This document shows, one piece after another, positions 1 through 7,010 of a stretch of 13,294 nucleotides of DNA; position 1 is the stretch's first letter, and each line of letters opens with the position of its first letter. Location of the stretch: positions 1 through 13,294 of the forward strand of contig JALUUA010000097.1 of assembly GCA_027021605.1 (NCBI GenBank), in the 5' to 3' direction. The translations under genes were made by a program, and so were the position numbers. A model generated the notes under the pieces. It was given only the letters and a program-made list of their open reading frames with translations. It did no database searches and had not been told where the DNA came from. Source of the stretch: Candidatus Bipolaricaulota bacterium (GTDB lineage Bacteria; Bipolaricaulota; Bipolaricaulia; RBG-16-55-9).

Positions 1-1
1 A

Positions 2-424
2 GAGCGTGAACCCTTCGGCTTGGTGGCTCTGGAGGACGACATCTATTGGATCGATCGCGACGGCTACCTCCTTGAACCCGCCTCTGCCTTCCCCCCACCG
101 CCGGAGTTCCCCCCCGTACAGGGCGTATCCGTGGAGGACACGCCCCGGGGTCGGCGCGTCACCCCCGAGCGGGTCCGAGGGCTCCTGCGCGAGTTCTTCG
201 CGCTGGACGGGCGCACCCTGGCCCGCATCCGCGCCCTGCGGGTCCGCCCCTACGACGTGGAGGTGGAGCTACGCGGGGGAAAGCGGGTTTACCTTCCGCT
301 ACGAGGATGGAGGGGTTCCCTGGAGCGATTGTGGCGGGCGGCCGCGGCGCTGGAAGCCGCTGGGAAAGGGGATTGGCACGTTCTGGACCTGCGGGTGGAG
401 GGCGAGGTGACGGTGCGGCGCTAG
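2..424 (+). CDS. ftsQ: Cell division protein FtsQ/DivIB, C-terminal part (5' end outside window)
   Basis: The reading frame is open from the window edge, so the start and the N-terminal membrane anchor lie upstream. The visible part of about 140 residues begins with an REPFGLVAL segment followed by DDIYWIDRDGYLLEP. This matches the FtsQ pattern in which a conserved R-E-P is followed by a strand and a 'D-x-x-G-x-L' turn at the end of the first beta-domain half. It ends in DLRVEGEVTVRR, the usual last beta strand (D-L-R...V-x-V-R) of the FtsQ beta domain. FtsQ is a bitopic divisome protein that links FtsB/FtsL to the early ring. The position directly before ftsA and ftsZ is the classical dcw gene order and strongly supports the call. 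The sequence itself is poorly conserved, as is normal for this family. Confidence 0.85.
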   Translation, partial: EREPFGLVALEDDIYWIDRDGYLLEPASAFPPPPEFPPVQGVSVEDTPRGRRVTPERVRGLLREFFALDGRTLARIRALRVRPYDVEVELRGGKRVYLPLRGWRGSLERLWRAAAALEAAGKGDWHVLDLRVEGEVTVRR

Positions 425-443
425 GGCGTTCCGGGAGGCGGAC

Positions 444-473
444 TTGACAAGCGCGGATCGAGTGAGCCATTAT
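444..473 (+). promoter_or_regulatory. Candidate sigma-70-type promoter for ftsA-ftsZ
   Basis: A perfect TTGACA (444-449) is followed after 18 bases by CATTAT (468-473), which matches TATAAT at four of six positions. It sits in the short ftsQ-ftsA gap, so ftsA and ftsZ could be transcribed separately from ftsQ. The predicted start near 480 leaves a leader of about 65 nt that contains an inverted repeat. The assignment is from sequence only. Confidence 0.6.
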
Positions 474-482
474 GGAGAACAC

Positions 483-508
483 GGCCCGGCCACGAGAGGA
501 GCCGGGCC
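483..508 (+). promoter_or_regulatory. Leader hairpin upstream of ftsA
   Basis: GGCCCGGC (483-490) and GCCGGGCC (501-508) are perfect reverse complements around a 10-base loop, giving an all-GC 8-bp stem. No T run follows, so it is not an intrinsic terminator. It lies between the candidate ftsA promoter and the ribosome binding site near 532-538. It could stabilise the mRNA, stall polymerase or be a protein target; the function is unknown. Confidence 0.5.
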
Positions 509-546
509 CGGACCACCCCGCCTAGGGCGGCGAGAGGGATGAGACG

Positions 547-1890
547 ATGGTGGTGAGAGGGACAGGGGGGCTGATCGTAGGACTCGACATCGGGACGACC
601 AAGGTCGTCGCCCTTGTGGGCGCCGTCGAGAACGGCGTCATCGAGATCATCGGCATGGGGAAAGCCCCTTCCCACGGCCTGGAGAAGGGGGTCGTCGTCG
701 ACATCGGCGAGACGACGGAGTCGATCAAGCGGGCCGTGGAGGAGGCGGAGAACATGGCCGATGTCCGCATCGAGCGGGTCTTTGCGGGCATCGCCGGGAA
801 GCACATCACCTCGATCAACAACTCCGGGACCGTCAGCATCTCCCGCGAAAACCGCGTCATTACCGTCGACGACGTGCGCCGGGTGATCGAGACCGCCCAG
901 GCCGTCCAACTCTCCCCCGATCAGGAGATCATCCACGTCATCCCGCGGCAGTACATCGTGGACGGCCAGGAGGGGATCACCGATCCGGTGGGCATGACGG
1001 GGACGCGCCTGGAGGTCGACGTCCACATCGTCGCGGGCTCGATGACCGCGGTGCACAACATCTACCGCTGCGTCTCGAATCTGGGCATCGAGATCGAGCG
1101 GATCGTCTTGCAGCCGTTGGCCTCCAGCTTCGCCGTCCTCACGGAGGCCGAGAAGGACTTGGGCGTGGTGCTGATGGACATCGGGGGCGGCACCACGGAC
1201 ATCGCCATCTTCCGCCGCGGGGACATCTGGTTTTCCAAGAGCCTGCCCATCGCGGGGGAGCAGATCACGAGCGACCTCACCGTGGGGCTCCAAGTGGAGT
1301 ACCACGAGGCCGAGCGGATCAAGCGCGAGGAGGGGCTCCCGCGCGTCGACGACATCAGCGGCGAGGAGCGCTTCGAGATCACCACCATAAGCGGCGAGAA
1401 GAAGAGCGTCAGCAAGCGCAAGCTCATGAAGATCATGGAGCCCCGCTTGGAGGAGCTCTTTGACTTGGCGATGGGCGAGATCGAGGACGCGGGCTATCGC
1501 GATCTCATCCCGGCGGGGATCGTCCTCACCGGAGGCACGGCGCTCTTGAAGGGGCTGCCCGAGTTCGTCCAGGAGCGCTACAACATCGCGGTCCGCAGGG
1601 GCCGCACGCCCCAGGGCATCCACGGCCTGCGCGACATCGTCGAGAGCCCCATCTACGCCACGGCGATCGGGCTTCTGAAATACGCCCTCGAGTCGCGGGA
1701 GATCGACTTTCGGTACAACAAGCACGATCGCCGGGTGCCCCTGCGGGGTCGGGTCGGGGGAGCGGCCGTCGGCGCGGGTGCGGGCGCGGGAGAGGATCGC
1801 TGGTGGGCGGCCAACGGCCGACGGGAGAACTCGATCATCGTCAAGGTGCTCCGCTGGCTCAACCGGGTCTTCCGGGGGACCGTGCGCTAG
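547..1890 (+). CDS. ftsA: Cell division protein FtsA
   Basis: This is the actin-like ATPase that tethers FtsZ filaments to the inner face of the membrane and recruits later divisome proteins. The 447-residue product has the family landmarks: phosphate-1 loop GLDIGTTK (12-19), phosphate-2 motif DIGGGTTD (211-218), and adenosine motif LTGG (327-330). The FtsA-specific 1C domain lies between the first two. After a Gly/Ala-rich linker (about 402-428) the protein ends in an amphipathic helix with the core VKVLRWLNRVF (within 430-447), the membrane-targeting sequence. The ATG at 547 is preceded by a purine-rich GAGAGGG about 8 bases upstream. It is followed 26 bases later by ftsZ and preceded by a promoter and hairpin. 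Length is slightly above the usual 410-430 because of the linker. Confidence 0.97.
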   Translation: MVVRGTGGLIVGLDIGTTKVVALVGAVENGVIEIIGMGKAPSHGLEKGVVVDIGETTESIKRAVEEAENMADVRIERVFAGIAGKHITSINNSGTVSISRENRVITVDDVRRVIETAQAVQLSPDQEIIHVIPRQYIVDGQEGITDPVGMTGTRLEVDVHIVAGSMTAVHNIYRCVSNLGIEIERIVLQPLASSFAVLTEAEKDLGVVLMDIGGGTTDIAIFRRGDIWFSKSLPIAGEQITSDLTVGLQVEYHEAERIKREEGLPRVDDISGEERFEITTISGEKKSVSKRKLMKIMEPRLEELFDLAMGEIEDAGYRDLIPAGIVLTGGTALLKGLPEFVQERYNIAVRRGRTPQGIHGLRDIVESPIYATAIGLLKYALESREIDFRYNKHDRRVPLRGRVGGAAVGAGAGAGEDRWWAANGRRENSIIVKVLRWLNRVFRGTVR

Positions 1891-1916
1891 CCGTGGAGGT
1901 GAGGGGGGAAGGGACG

Positions 1917-3071
1917 ATGGTTGTGGAGAGGGTTCGGCGCAACGGGCTGGCGCGCATCCGCGTGATCGGCATCGGCGGCGGCGGGTGCAACGCCGTAAAC
2001 CGCATGATGAAGGCCAAGATCAAGGACGTCGAGTTCGTCGCCGTCAACACCGACGCCCAGGTCTTGGAGATCATTGAAGCCCACCGCCACGTCCAGATCG
2101 GCCCCAAGATCACCGGGGGCCTGGGGGCCGGGGGCGACCCGGAGATCGGACGCAAGGCCGCCGAGGAGTCCGAGGACGTCATCCGCGAGCTGTTGGAGGA
2201 CGTCGACATGGTCTTCATCACCACCGGGATGGGCGGCGGCACCGGGACGGGCGCCTCGCCCGTGGTGGCCCGGCTCGCGCGGGAGGCCGACGTGCTCACC
2301 GTGGGGATCGTCACCCGCCCCTTCTCCTTCGAGGGCCGCCAGCGGGCCGAGCGCGCCAAGAAGGGCATCGAGGAGCTGCGGCAGTATGTAGACACCCTCA
2401 TCACCATCCCCAACGACCGCCTGCTGAAGATCGCGCCCACGGACCTCCCCTTGTTGCAAGCCTTCGAGCTGGCCGACGACATCCTCCGGCAGGGGGTCCA
2501 GGGCATCACGGACTTGATCACCACCCCCGGGTTGATCAACCGCGACTTCGCGGACGTGGAGGCGACCATGCGGGGCGCGGGGACGGCGATGATGGGCATC
2601 GGCGAGGGCGAGGGCGAGGGGCGCACCCGAGAAGCCGCCCGGATGGCGATCACCAGCCCCCTTCTCGAGGGCTCCATCGAGGGCGCCCAGCGCGTGATCC
2701 TCAACATCACCGGGGGGATGGACCTCACCCTGGAAGAAGTGACGGAGGCGGCGCAGATCATCCGCGAGGCCGTCTCGGAGTCCGCGGACATCTTCTTCGG
2801 GGCCACCGTCAAGGAGGGCTACGAGAAGCTCAAGATCACGCTGATCGCCACGGGGTTTAAGCCTGCCGAGGAGCACGAGTTAGAAGAATTTGACCTCGAC
2901 GAGGGGCTCAAGCCTTTCGCCGTGGGGGCCCCGGGGAACCACAAGCCGAAGCCCAAATCTCGCCGCAAGGAGCCTGCGCCCGAGCGCCCGCGGACGCGGG
3001 ATCGCATGGGGGACTGGGACATCCCCACCTTCATCCGCCGCCGCGGCCAGGAGCGGATGGACGAGGACTGA
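1917..3071 (+). CDS. ftsZ: Cell division protein FtsZ
   Basis: This is the tubulin-like GTPase that polymerises into the Z-ring. The product is 384 residues from the ATG at 1917; the frame is open further upstream, into the end of ftsA. This start is preferred because purine-rich GGAGGTGAGG and GGGGGGAAGGGA segments precede it and the conserved domain begins soon after. Landmarks are the GGGGCNAVN loop near the N-terminus, the tubulin signature GGGTGTG (106-112), and the T7 catalytic loop NRDFAD (208-213), which supplies N208, D210 and D213 to the neighbouring subunit. A basic, proline-rich linker follows. The C-terminal peptide DWDIPTFIRRRG starts at residue 366 and matches the D-I-P-x-F tail that binds FtsA and other partners. 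It is probably co-transcribed with ftsA. Confidence 0.98.
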   Translation: MVVERVRRNGLARIRVIGIGGGGCNAVNRMMKAKIKDVEFVAVNTDAQVLEIIEAHRHVQIGPKITGGLGAGGDPEIGRKAAEESEDVIRELLEDVDMVFITTGMGGGTGTGASPVVARLAREADVLTVGIVTRPFSFEGRQRAERAKKGIEELRQYVDTLITIPNDRLLKIAPTDLPLLQAFELADDILRQGVQGITDLITTPGLINRDFADVEATMRGAGTAMMGIGEGEGEGRTREAARMAITSPLLEGSIEGAQRVILNITGGMDLTLEEVTEAAQIIREAVSESADIFFGATVKEGYEKLKITLIATGFKPAEEHELEEFDLDEGLKPFAVGAPGNHKPKPKSRRKEPAPERPRTRDRMGDWDIPTFIRRRGQERMDED

Positions 3072-3080
3072 CCTCCGTCC
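3059..3080. terminator. Imperfect hairpin over the ftsZ stop, between convergent ftsZ and dnaN
   Basis: GGACGAGG (3059-3066) can pair with CCTCCGTCC (3072-3080) with one bulged base around the loop ACTGA, which contains part of the ftsZ stop codon. A pyrimidine-rich run with scattered Ts follows. The two genes converge with a 26-base gap, so one element could serve both, but the T run is poor. It may be a weak bidirectional terminator or coincidental. Confidence 0.3.
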
Positions 3081-3097
3081 GCCCCTTCGCCCTTCGT

Positions 3098-4222
3098 TCA
3101 GTCCATCCGGATGGGCATGCAGACGTACAGGAACCCCTGATCCTCCTCGCCGCCCGCGGGCTCCAGCAGCCCCGCGCTCTCGGGGTCCTTGAGCCAAAAG
3201 ACGACCTCGGGGGATTTCATCCGGCGTAGAGCGTCGATGAGATACTCCCCCCGGAACGAGATCTTGATGGAGGCCGCGGGTTTCAACAAGGGCACGATCT
3301 CCTCCGTCTGTCCCTTCTCCGCCGAGGAGGAGCTGATCTTGAGGGTTCCGTCCTGCACCTCGAAGATCACCGCGCCGGACTCAGGAGCCGTGGTGATCTC
3401 CGCCCGCTGGAGGGCGCTTAAGAACGCCTCCCGGCTCAAGCTGAGCCCGATGGGGTTCTCCCGCGGGATGACCCGCTCCACGTCGGGGTACTCCTCCTGG
3501 ATGAGCCGGGCCATATAAATGACCTGCGGGGTCTGGAAGAAGAGGTGCCCGGCGTTTGTGAGAAGGGTCACCGTCTCGTCCGCAAGCCCCCCGAGCACGC
3601 TGTGGAGGTCTTTCAACGCGTCGGCGTCGACGAGGAACTCCCCCTCCGGGGCCTCGGACTCGAGGGTCTCTTCCTTCAGTGCCAGCCGATACCCGTTGGT
3701 GGCCACCAGGCGGGCCCGCTCGCCCTGCAGGGTGATGTCCACGCCCGTAAGGTTAAGACGGGAGGTCTCCTTGGCGCTCATGGCCGCAAAGGTGGTGAGC
3801 TCCAAGGCCCGCATCAGCCGCTCCCTCCGGATGGTGGCCACGGTCTGCTCCGGCACCTCGGGCAGCTCCGGGTAGTCGTCCAGGGGGAGCAGGAGCAGCT
3901 CGAAGGTGGCCTCGCCCGAGTGGATGGTGAGCTTATCCCCGGCCTCGGCCAGTCGGATGTGAACCGTCTCGTCGGGGAGCATCCCCGTGATCTTCGTGAG
4001 GAGCTGGCCGCTGAGCACCGCGGCCCCGTCTCCCCCCCGGTTCTCCACGGGGACGGTGACGTGGATCGCCCGCTCCAGGTCCGTGGCCGTAAGCCGCAGT
4101 TGGTCTCCCTGCACCTCGAGCTTCATCCCCGCCAGGATCGGCATCGTGCTCCCGGAGCCCAACGCCCGCCCGGCGGTCCTTACCCCAAAGGTCAACGCCG
4201 ATTTCGTACAGACAAAGTCCAC
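3098..4222 (-). CDS. dnaN: DNA polymerase III beta subunit (sliding clamp)
   Basis: This is the ring-shaped homodimeric clamp that holds the replicative polymerase on DNA and recruits repair factors. The 374-residue length fits the family (about 365-380). The product shows the three-fold clamp repeat pattern, including LSRxxFLSALQRAEI-type starts of the third domain, the RLNLTGVDI segment of the middle domain, and a C-terminus YVCMPIRMD that matches the family's 'Y-V-I-M-P-M-R-L' ending. Translation starts at GTG (4220-4222), which has a good AAGGGAGG ribosome binding site 5-6 bases upstream on the minus strand. It lies 77 bases downstream of tmk and probably belongs to a lspA-tmk-dnaN operon. 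The usual neighbour dnaA is absent, so this clamp gene is not at the classical dnaA-dnaN origin locus, at least within the window. Confidence 0.96.
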   Translation of the reverse strand: MDFVCTKSALTFGVRTAGRALGSGSTMPILAGMKLEVQGDQLRLTATDLERAIHVTVPVENRGGDGAAVLSGQLLTKITGMLPDETVHIRLAEAGDKLTIHSGEATFELLLLPLDDYPELPEVPEQTVATIRRERLMRALELTTFAAMSAKETSRLNLTGVDITLQGERARLVATNGYRLALKEETLESEAPEGEFLVDADALKDLHSVLGGLADETVTLLTNAGHLFFQTPQVIYMARLIQEEYPDVERVIPRENPIGLSLSREAFLSALQRAEITTAPESGAVIFEVQDGTLKISSSSAEKGQTEEIVPLLKPAASIKISFRGEYLIDALRRMKSPEVVFWLKDPESAGLLEPAGGEEDQGFLYVCMPIRMD

Positions 4223-4264
4223 CTTGGCCTCCCTTCCCTTCTTCCCTTGCCTTGCCTTCCCTTG
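4223..4264 (-). other. Purine-rich tract upstream of dnaN
   Basis: On the minus strand this stretch is made almost wholly of AAGG/GAAG units. The central 20 bases (4229-4248) have no pyrimidine on the minus strand. The end nearest dnaN includes its ribosome binding site. The rest supplies several extra Shine-Dalgarno-like copies, and no consensus promoter is obvious in the tmk-dnaN gap. It may act as a ribosome standby or affect mRNA stability; function is inferred only from composition. Confidence 0.4.
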
Positions 4265-4299
4265 TCGTGCTTGTTCGCTTGCCCTAGCCCGACGGCGCG

Positions 4300-4920
4300 T
4301 TATCGCCCGTGCAAAGCGTTCTCCACGGCATGGCGAATCTCCTCAAAGACCTCCTCGGGGGGGCGGGTAGCGTCGATCCGCACCATCTCCGGGCAGCGTC
4401 GCAGGAGCTCGCGGTAGCCCCGCTCCACCCGCCGCAGGAAGCGCACCCCCTCGTCCTCGATGCGGTCGGGTCGGCGCTCGTCCCGAAGGCGCCTTAACCC
4501 TTCCTCCGCCGGGACGTCTAGAAATAATACCACATCGGGGCGGACCCCTTCCGTCGCCGCCTCGTTCAGCCGCTCGATCAGCTCCAGGGAGAGCCCCCGC
4601 CCGTAGCCCTGGTAGGCCACGGTGGAGTAATCGTACCTCTGGCAGACGACGACCTCCCCCTGCTCCAGGGCGGGGCGGATCACCCGGCGCACCAGCTGGT
4701 TACGTGAGGCCTCGTATAGGAACAGCTCCGCCAGCGGGGTCAGGTCCTCCCGCAGGAGCACCTCGCGAAGGGCCTCCCCCTCGGGGGTCCCGCCCGGCTC
4801 CTCCACCGCTCGGACCCCATGGCCCTGCCTCCGCAGGTGGTCCGTAAGGCGCTCGGCTTGCGTGCTCTTCCCGCTGCCGTCCAAGCCCTCCAGCACGATG
4901 AAGACTCCCCGCGACAGCAC
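4300..4920 (-). CDS. tmk: Thymidylate kinase
   Basis: This enzyme phosphorylates dTMP to dTDP with ATP, the step shared by de novo and salvage routes to dTTP. Starting at the GTG at 4918-4920, which has GAAGGGGG about 8 bases upstream, the product is 206 residues, the normal family length. The frame is open further upstream, but that part overlaps lspA. Landmarks are the P-loop GLDGSGKST (12-20), the EEPGGT motif (40-45), the AYQGYGRG segment (102-109) and the LID region with RRPDRIEDE. The widely conserved Asp of the 'D-R-Y/H' motif is replaced by Gln here (Q94-R95-Y96), which is unusual; other core motifs are intact, so the gene is probably functional. The stop-to-start gap with upstream lspA is 4 bases, indicating translational coupling. 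Confidence 0.95.
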   Translation of the reverse strand: MLSRGVFIVLEGLDGSGKSTQAERLTDHLRRQGHGVRAVEEPGGTPEGEALREVLLREDLTPLAELFLYEASRNQLVRRVIRPALEQGEVVVCQRYDYSTVAYQGYGRGLSLELIERLNEAATEGVRPDVVLFLDVPAEEGLRRLRDERRPDRIEDEGVRFLRRVERGYRELLRRCPEMVRIDATRPPEEVFEEIRHAVENALHGR

Positions 4921-4924
4921 GGCG

Positions 4925-5419
4925 CTAGCCCCCTTCCCGGCTTCCTTCCCCGCGCAGGAGGTGCCAGAGCAGCACTGCCGTTCCCAGCACGATCGCGGTG
5001 TCCGCCAGGTTGAAGGTGGGCCAGCGCAGCGTCGGCGAGATCCCCACGTCGAGGAAGTCGACCACGTACCCGAAGCGCAGGCGGTCGATCCCGTTTCCCA
5101 GGGCGCCCCCGGCGACCGTGGCCAATCCAAAGATCAGCCCAGCGCCCGCCCCCCGGCGGCCCAGCCGGATGATGGCCACGACCAATCCCACGAACACGAG
5201 GATCGTAAGCCACAGGAGCGCGTCCCCCCACTCGGGGAAGGCCCCGAAGGCCGCGCCGGGGTTGCGCGCCAGGCGCAGGCGCACCCAATCGCCCCAGAGC
5301 GGGATCGACCCGCGAAGCCGGGTGAGGGCGGCCCACTTGCTGAGCTGATCGGCAAGGGCAATGAGGCTGAGCCAACCTAGGGGGATCCCGACGGCAACGG
5401 CAGTGGAAGCTCTTGCCAT
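4925..5419 (-). CDS. lspA: Lipoprotein signal peptidase (signal peptidase II)
   Basis: This integral membrane aspartyl protease removes the signal peptide from lipid-modified prolipoproteins. From the ATG at 5417-5419 it has 164 residues, typical for LspA, with four hydrophobic segments. Conserved motifs are DQLSKW (24-29), RNPGAAFG (52-59), GGALGNGIDR (104-113) and FNLAD (136-140). The catalytic pair is D121 (in VVDF) and D140 (in FNLAD), 19 residues apart as in characterised enzymes. A longer TTG-initiated form would start at 5452, but a good promoter (-10 at 5431-5436) lies between the two starts, which favours the ATG. It is the first gene of the probable lspA-tmk-dnaN unit. There is no clear ribosome binding site, and the mRNA leader may be only a few bases long. 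Confidence 0.95.
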   Translation of the reverse strand: MARASTAVAVGIPLGWLSLIALADQLSKWAALTRLRGSIPLWGDWVRLRLARNPGAAFGAFPEWGDALLWLTILVFVGLVVAIIRLGRRGAGAGLIFGLATVAGGALGNGIDRLRFGYVVDFLDVGISPTLRWPTFNLADTAIVLGTAVLLWHLLRGEGSREGG

Positions 5420-5430
5420 GGCTTGTCCCG

Positions 5431-5459
5431 TGTATACCCCATCGGGGTCCAAAATGCAA
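5431..5459 (-). promoter_or_regulatory. Candidate promoter of lspA-tmk-dnaN, near-leaderless
   Basis: On the minus strand TTGCAT (5454-5459) is separated by 17 bases from TATACA (5431-5436). The -10 box ends 11 bases before the lspA ATG, so transcription should start about 5 bases upstream of the start codon, leaving almost no 5' leader. This agrees with the lack of a strong ribosome binding site. Confidence 0.5.
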
Positions 5460-5486
5460 TCGCGAATTTCCCCTCCCCGGGACCCA

Positions 5487-5523
5487 GGGGACGTTTGTCC
5501 CCCGTCGCTCGGGGAGGTATAAA
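5487..5523 (+). promoter_or_regulatory. Candidate promoter and overlapping palindrome upstream of the PKD protein gene
   Basis: TTGTCC (5495-5500) lies 17 bases from TATAAA (5518-5523), a plausible promoter for the gene starting at 5607. The perfect inverted repeat GGGGAC-GTTT-GTCCCC (5487-5502) covers the -35 box, a common position for a repressor site. It also lies upstream of the divergent lspA promoter, so one regulator could affect both. This is inference from position. Confidence 0.45.
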
Positions 5524-5552
5524 GGGGGACGAAGTCGGCCTACGCGCGAGCG

Positions 5553-5574
5553 AAAGCCATGAGAAAGCCATGAG
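5553..5574 (+). repeat. Tandem 11-bp duplication in the leader of the PKD protein gene
   Basis: AAAGCCATGAG occurs twice in perfect tandem (5553-5563 and 5564-5574). Each copy carries an ATG. The first opens a 4-codon frame (5559-5573, M-R-K-P) whose TGA overlaps the second ATG. The second opens an 8-codon frame ending at 5596, just before the main ATG at 5607. No clear ribosome binding site is seen for either, so translation is doubtful. Confidence 0.5.
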
Positions 5575-5606
5575 GTCGCAGATCGAGAGAGGGTGAGTCG
5601 CCAGCG

Positions 5607-7010
5607 ATGTTGGAACGCATAGTGATTTCGGTGCTGATCCCGGCGCTCCTGCTGCTCACGCTTCCGCCGCAGGACGGGCCGTGGGGGCTCCGGGCGCGCG
5701 ATGCCGGGGAGTTGGGGCAGGAGTGGGCGCGGGCCCTGTGGGGCCAACTCGTCCCGCTGGGGACGCAGACGGCGGAGAACGAGCTGTTCGTCTTTACCCG
5801 CACGGCCCCCGATGAGGTGGCTCCCGGCGAGACCTTCGAGGTGACGGACGAGATCCGTGCCAAGGTCGATTTGGAGCTGGCGGCGATCGCCGCCGAGGTG
5901 CCCCCCGAGTTCACGCTGGTGGAGGGCAACCCGATCGCCTTCGCACAGGGGGGCCTTCCGGCGGGGCAGACGTTCCGCAATAGCTACACGCTGCGGGCTC
6001 CCGATCGGGAGGGGACGTTCCTCCTCCCCGCGGGCGCGCGGGGCAAGCCCTCCGGAGCGGAGAGCCAGAGCTTGAGCGTGGATCTCAGCATTACAGTATC
6101 ATCGGAAGCCCCTCCTCCACCGCCACCGCCGCCTCCCCCACCCCCTGAAGAGAACGAGAAACCCATTGCCATCTTTGACTTTACCCCGGAAGTGCCCAAG
6201 GTGGGGGAGGAGATCACCTTCCGAGCCACGGATTCTTTGGATATCGATGGCACAATTACCGACTATCGATGGAACTTCGGCGACGGAACGGTCCTATCCG
6301 GCCCAGACAAGGCCATCGTTACCCATGCTTATCAGGAGCCCGGCACGTATAACGTGACGCTCATCGTGGTGGACGATGATGGTGCTGCTTCAGACCCGCT
6401 TACGCTTCCCGTGGTAGTGGAAGCTCCACCGCCCCCGACGATCTTCGGCGTGCCCCTGGAGATCGCCATCGCCGTCGGGGCCGTCGTGGGGGCTGTAGTG
6501 CTCTTCTTCGCGATCCGGGCCCTCTTCTTCCGTGGGCCTCCGGAGGCAGAGGGGGCCGCCGCTCCCCCGGAGCCCACCCCCTCGGAACTCCAGGCGGCGC
6601 TCGAGCCCCAGATCCAAGAGTTCCTGGCCGAGACGGACCTCCCCGTTCGGGGCGTTCGCTCCGCGAGCGTCGTCGAGGAGGTGGACGAGCTCTCCCGCGC
6701 CCCCTGGGTGCGCAAGCTCACGGCTCAGTCCCTCCTCATCGTCTCGTACGACGAGGGGACGATCACCTTCAAGCGCTTTGAAGAGCTGAGTGAAGTCGAG
6801 CGGATGAAGCTCGATCTGAGCCCCTTGGGGGAGGACTCCCTCCTGGCGTACGTCTCCTCGCGCGTCTCGCCCGGGGACCGCATCGTGGAGCTCACCTGGG
6901 AGCTGAGCTCCGGGGAGACGTTCACCAGCCTTGCCGTGGTAGACTCGCAGAACCAAATCCGCTTTGACACCTTCATGAGCCTGGCGGGGGTCCGCCTGGG
7001 CGCGGAGTAA
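5607..7010 (+). CDS. Secreted/membrane-anchored PKD-domain protein with cytoplasmic C-terminal domain, function unknown
   Basis: The 467-residue product reads as a bitopic surface protein. Residues 1-20 form a hydrophobic signal peptide or anchor with no lipobox cysteine. Residues about 55-165 look like an all-beta domain containing a VAPGETFEV segment. A run of 12 prolines (169-180) acts as a spacer. Residues about 187-273 are a PKD domain with the hallmark WNFGDG (222-227), HAY (240-242) and PGTYNVTL. A transmembrane helix (about 285-308) is followed by arginine, placing the final 155 or so residues in the cytoplasm by the positive-inside rule. That domain has no family I recognise. PKD domains are extracellular Ig-like folds in adhesion, carbohydrate-binding and S-layer proteins. 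The gene is divergent from lspA and is followed by tRNA-Ser. It could be an adhesin, a polymer sensor or an envelope scaffold. Confidence 0.85.
   Translation: MLERIVISVLIPALLLLTLPPQDGPWGLRARDAGELGQEWARALWGQLVPLGTQTAENELFVFTRTAPDEVAPGETFEVTDEIRAKVDLELAAIAAEVPPEFTLVEGNPIAFAQGGLPAGQTFRNSYTLRAPDREGTFLLPAGARGKPSGAESQSLSVDLSITVSSEAPPPPPPPPPPPPEENEKPIAIFDFTPEVPKVGEEITFRATDSLDIDGTITDYRWNFGDGTVLSGPDKAIVTHAYQEPGTYNVTLIVVDDDGAASDPLTLPVVVEAPPPPTIFGVPLEIAIAVGAVVGAVVLFFAIRALFFRGPPEAEGAAAPPEPTPSELQAALEPQIQEFLAETDLPVRGVRSASVVEEVDELSRAPWVRKLTAQSLLIVSYDEGTITFKRFEELSEVERMKLDLSPLGEDSLLAYVSSRVSPGDRIVELTWELSSGETFTSLAVVDSQNQIRFDTFMSLAGVRLGAE

Noticed and set aside
421..1725. Long minus-strand open frame opposite ftsA (434 codons)
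   Set aside because: It mirrors ftsA codons, has a low-complexity Asp/Leu/Ala/Arg composition typical of antisense frames in GC-rich DNA, and has no promoter or family match.
1803..1916. 38-codon N-terminal extension of ftsZ
   Set aside because: It overlaps the end of ftsA. The ATG at 1917 has a ribosome site and gives the normal FtsZ N-terminus.
1859..2876. Minus-strand open frames opposite ftsZ
   Set aside because: They are shadows of ftsZ, with biased composition and no motif.
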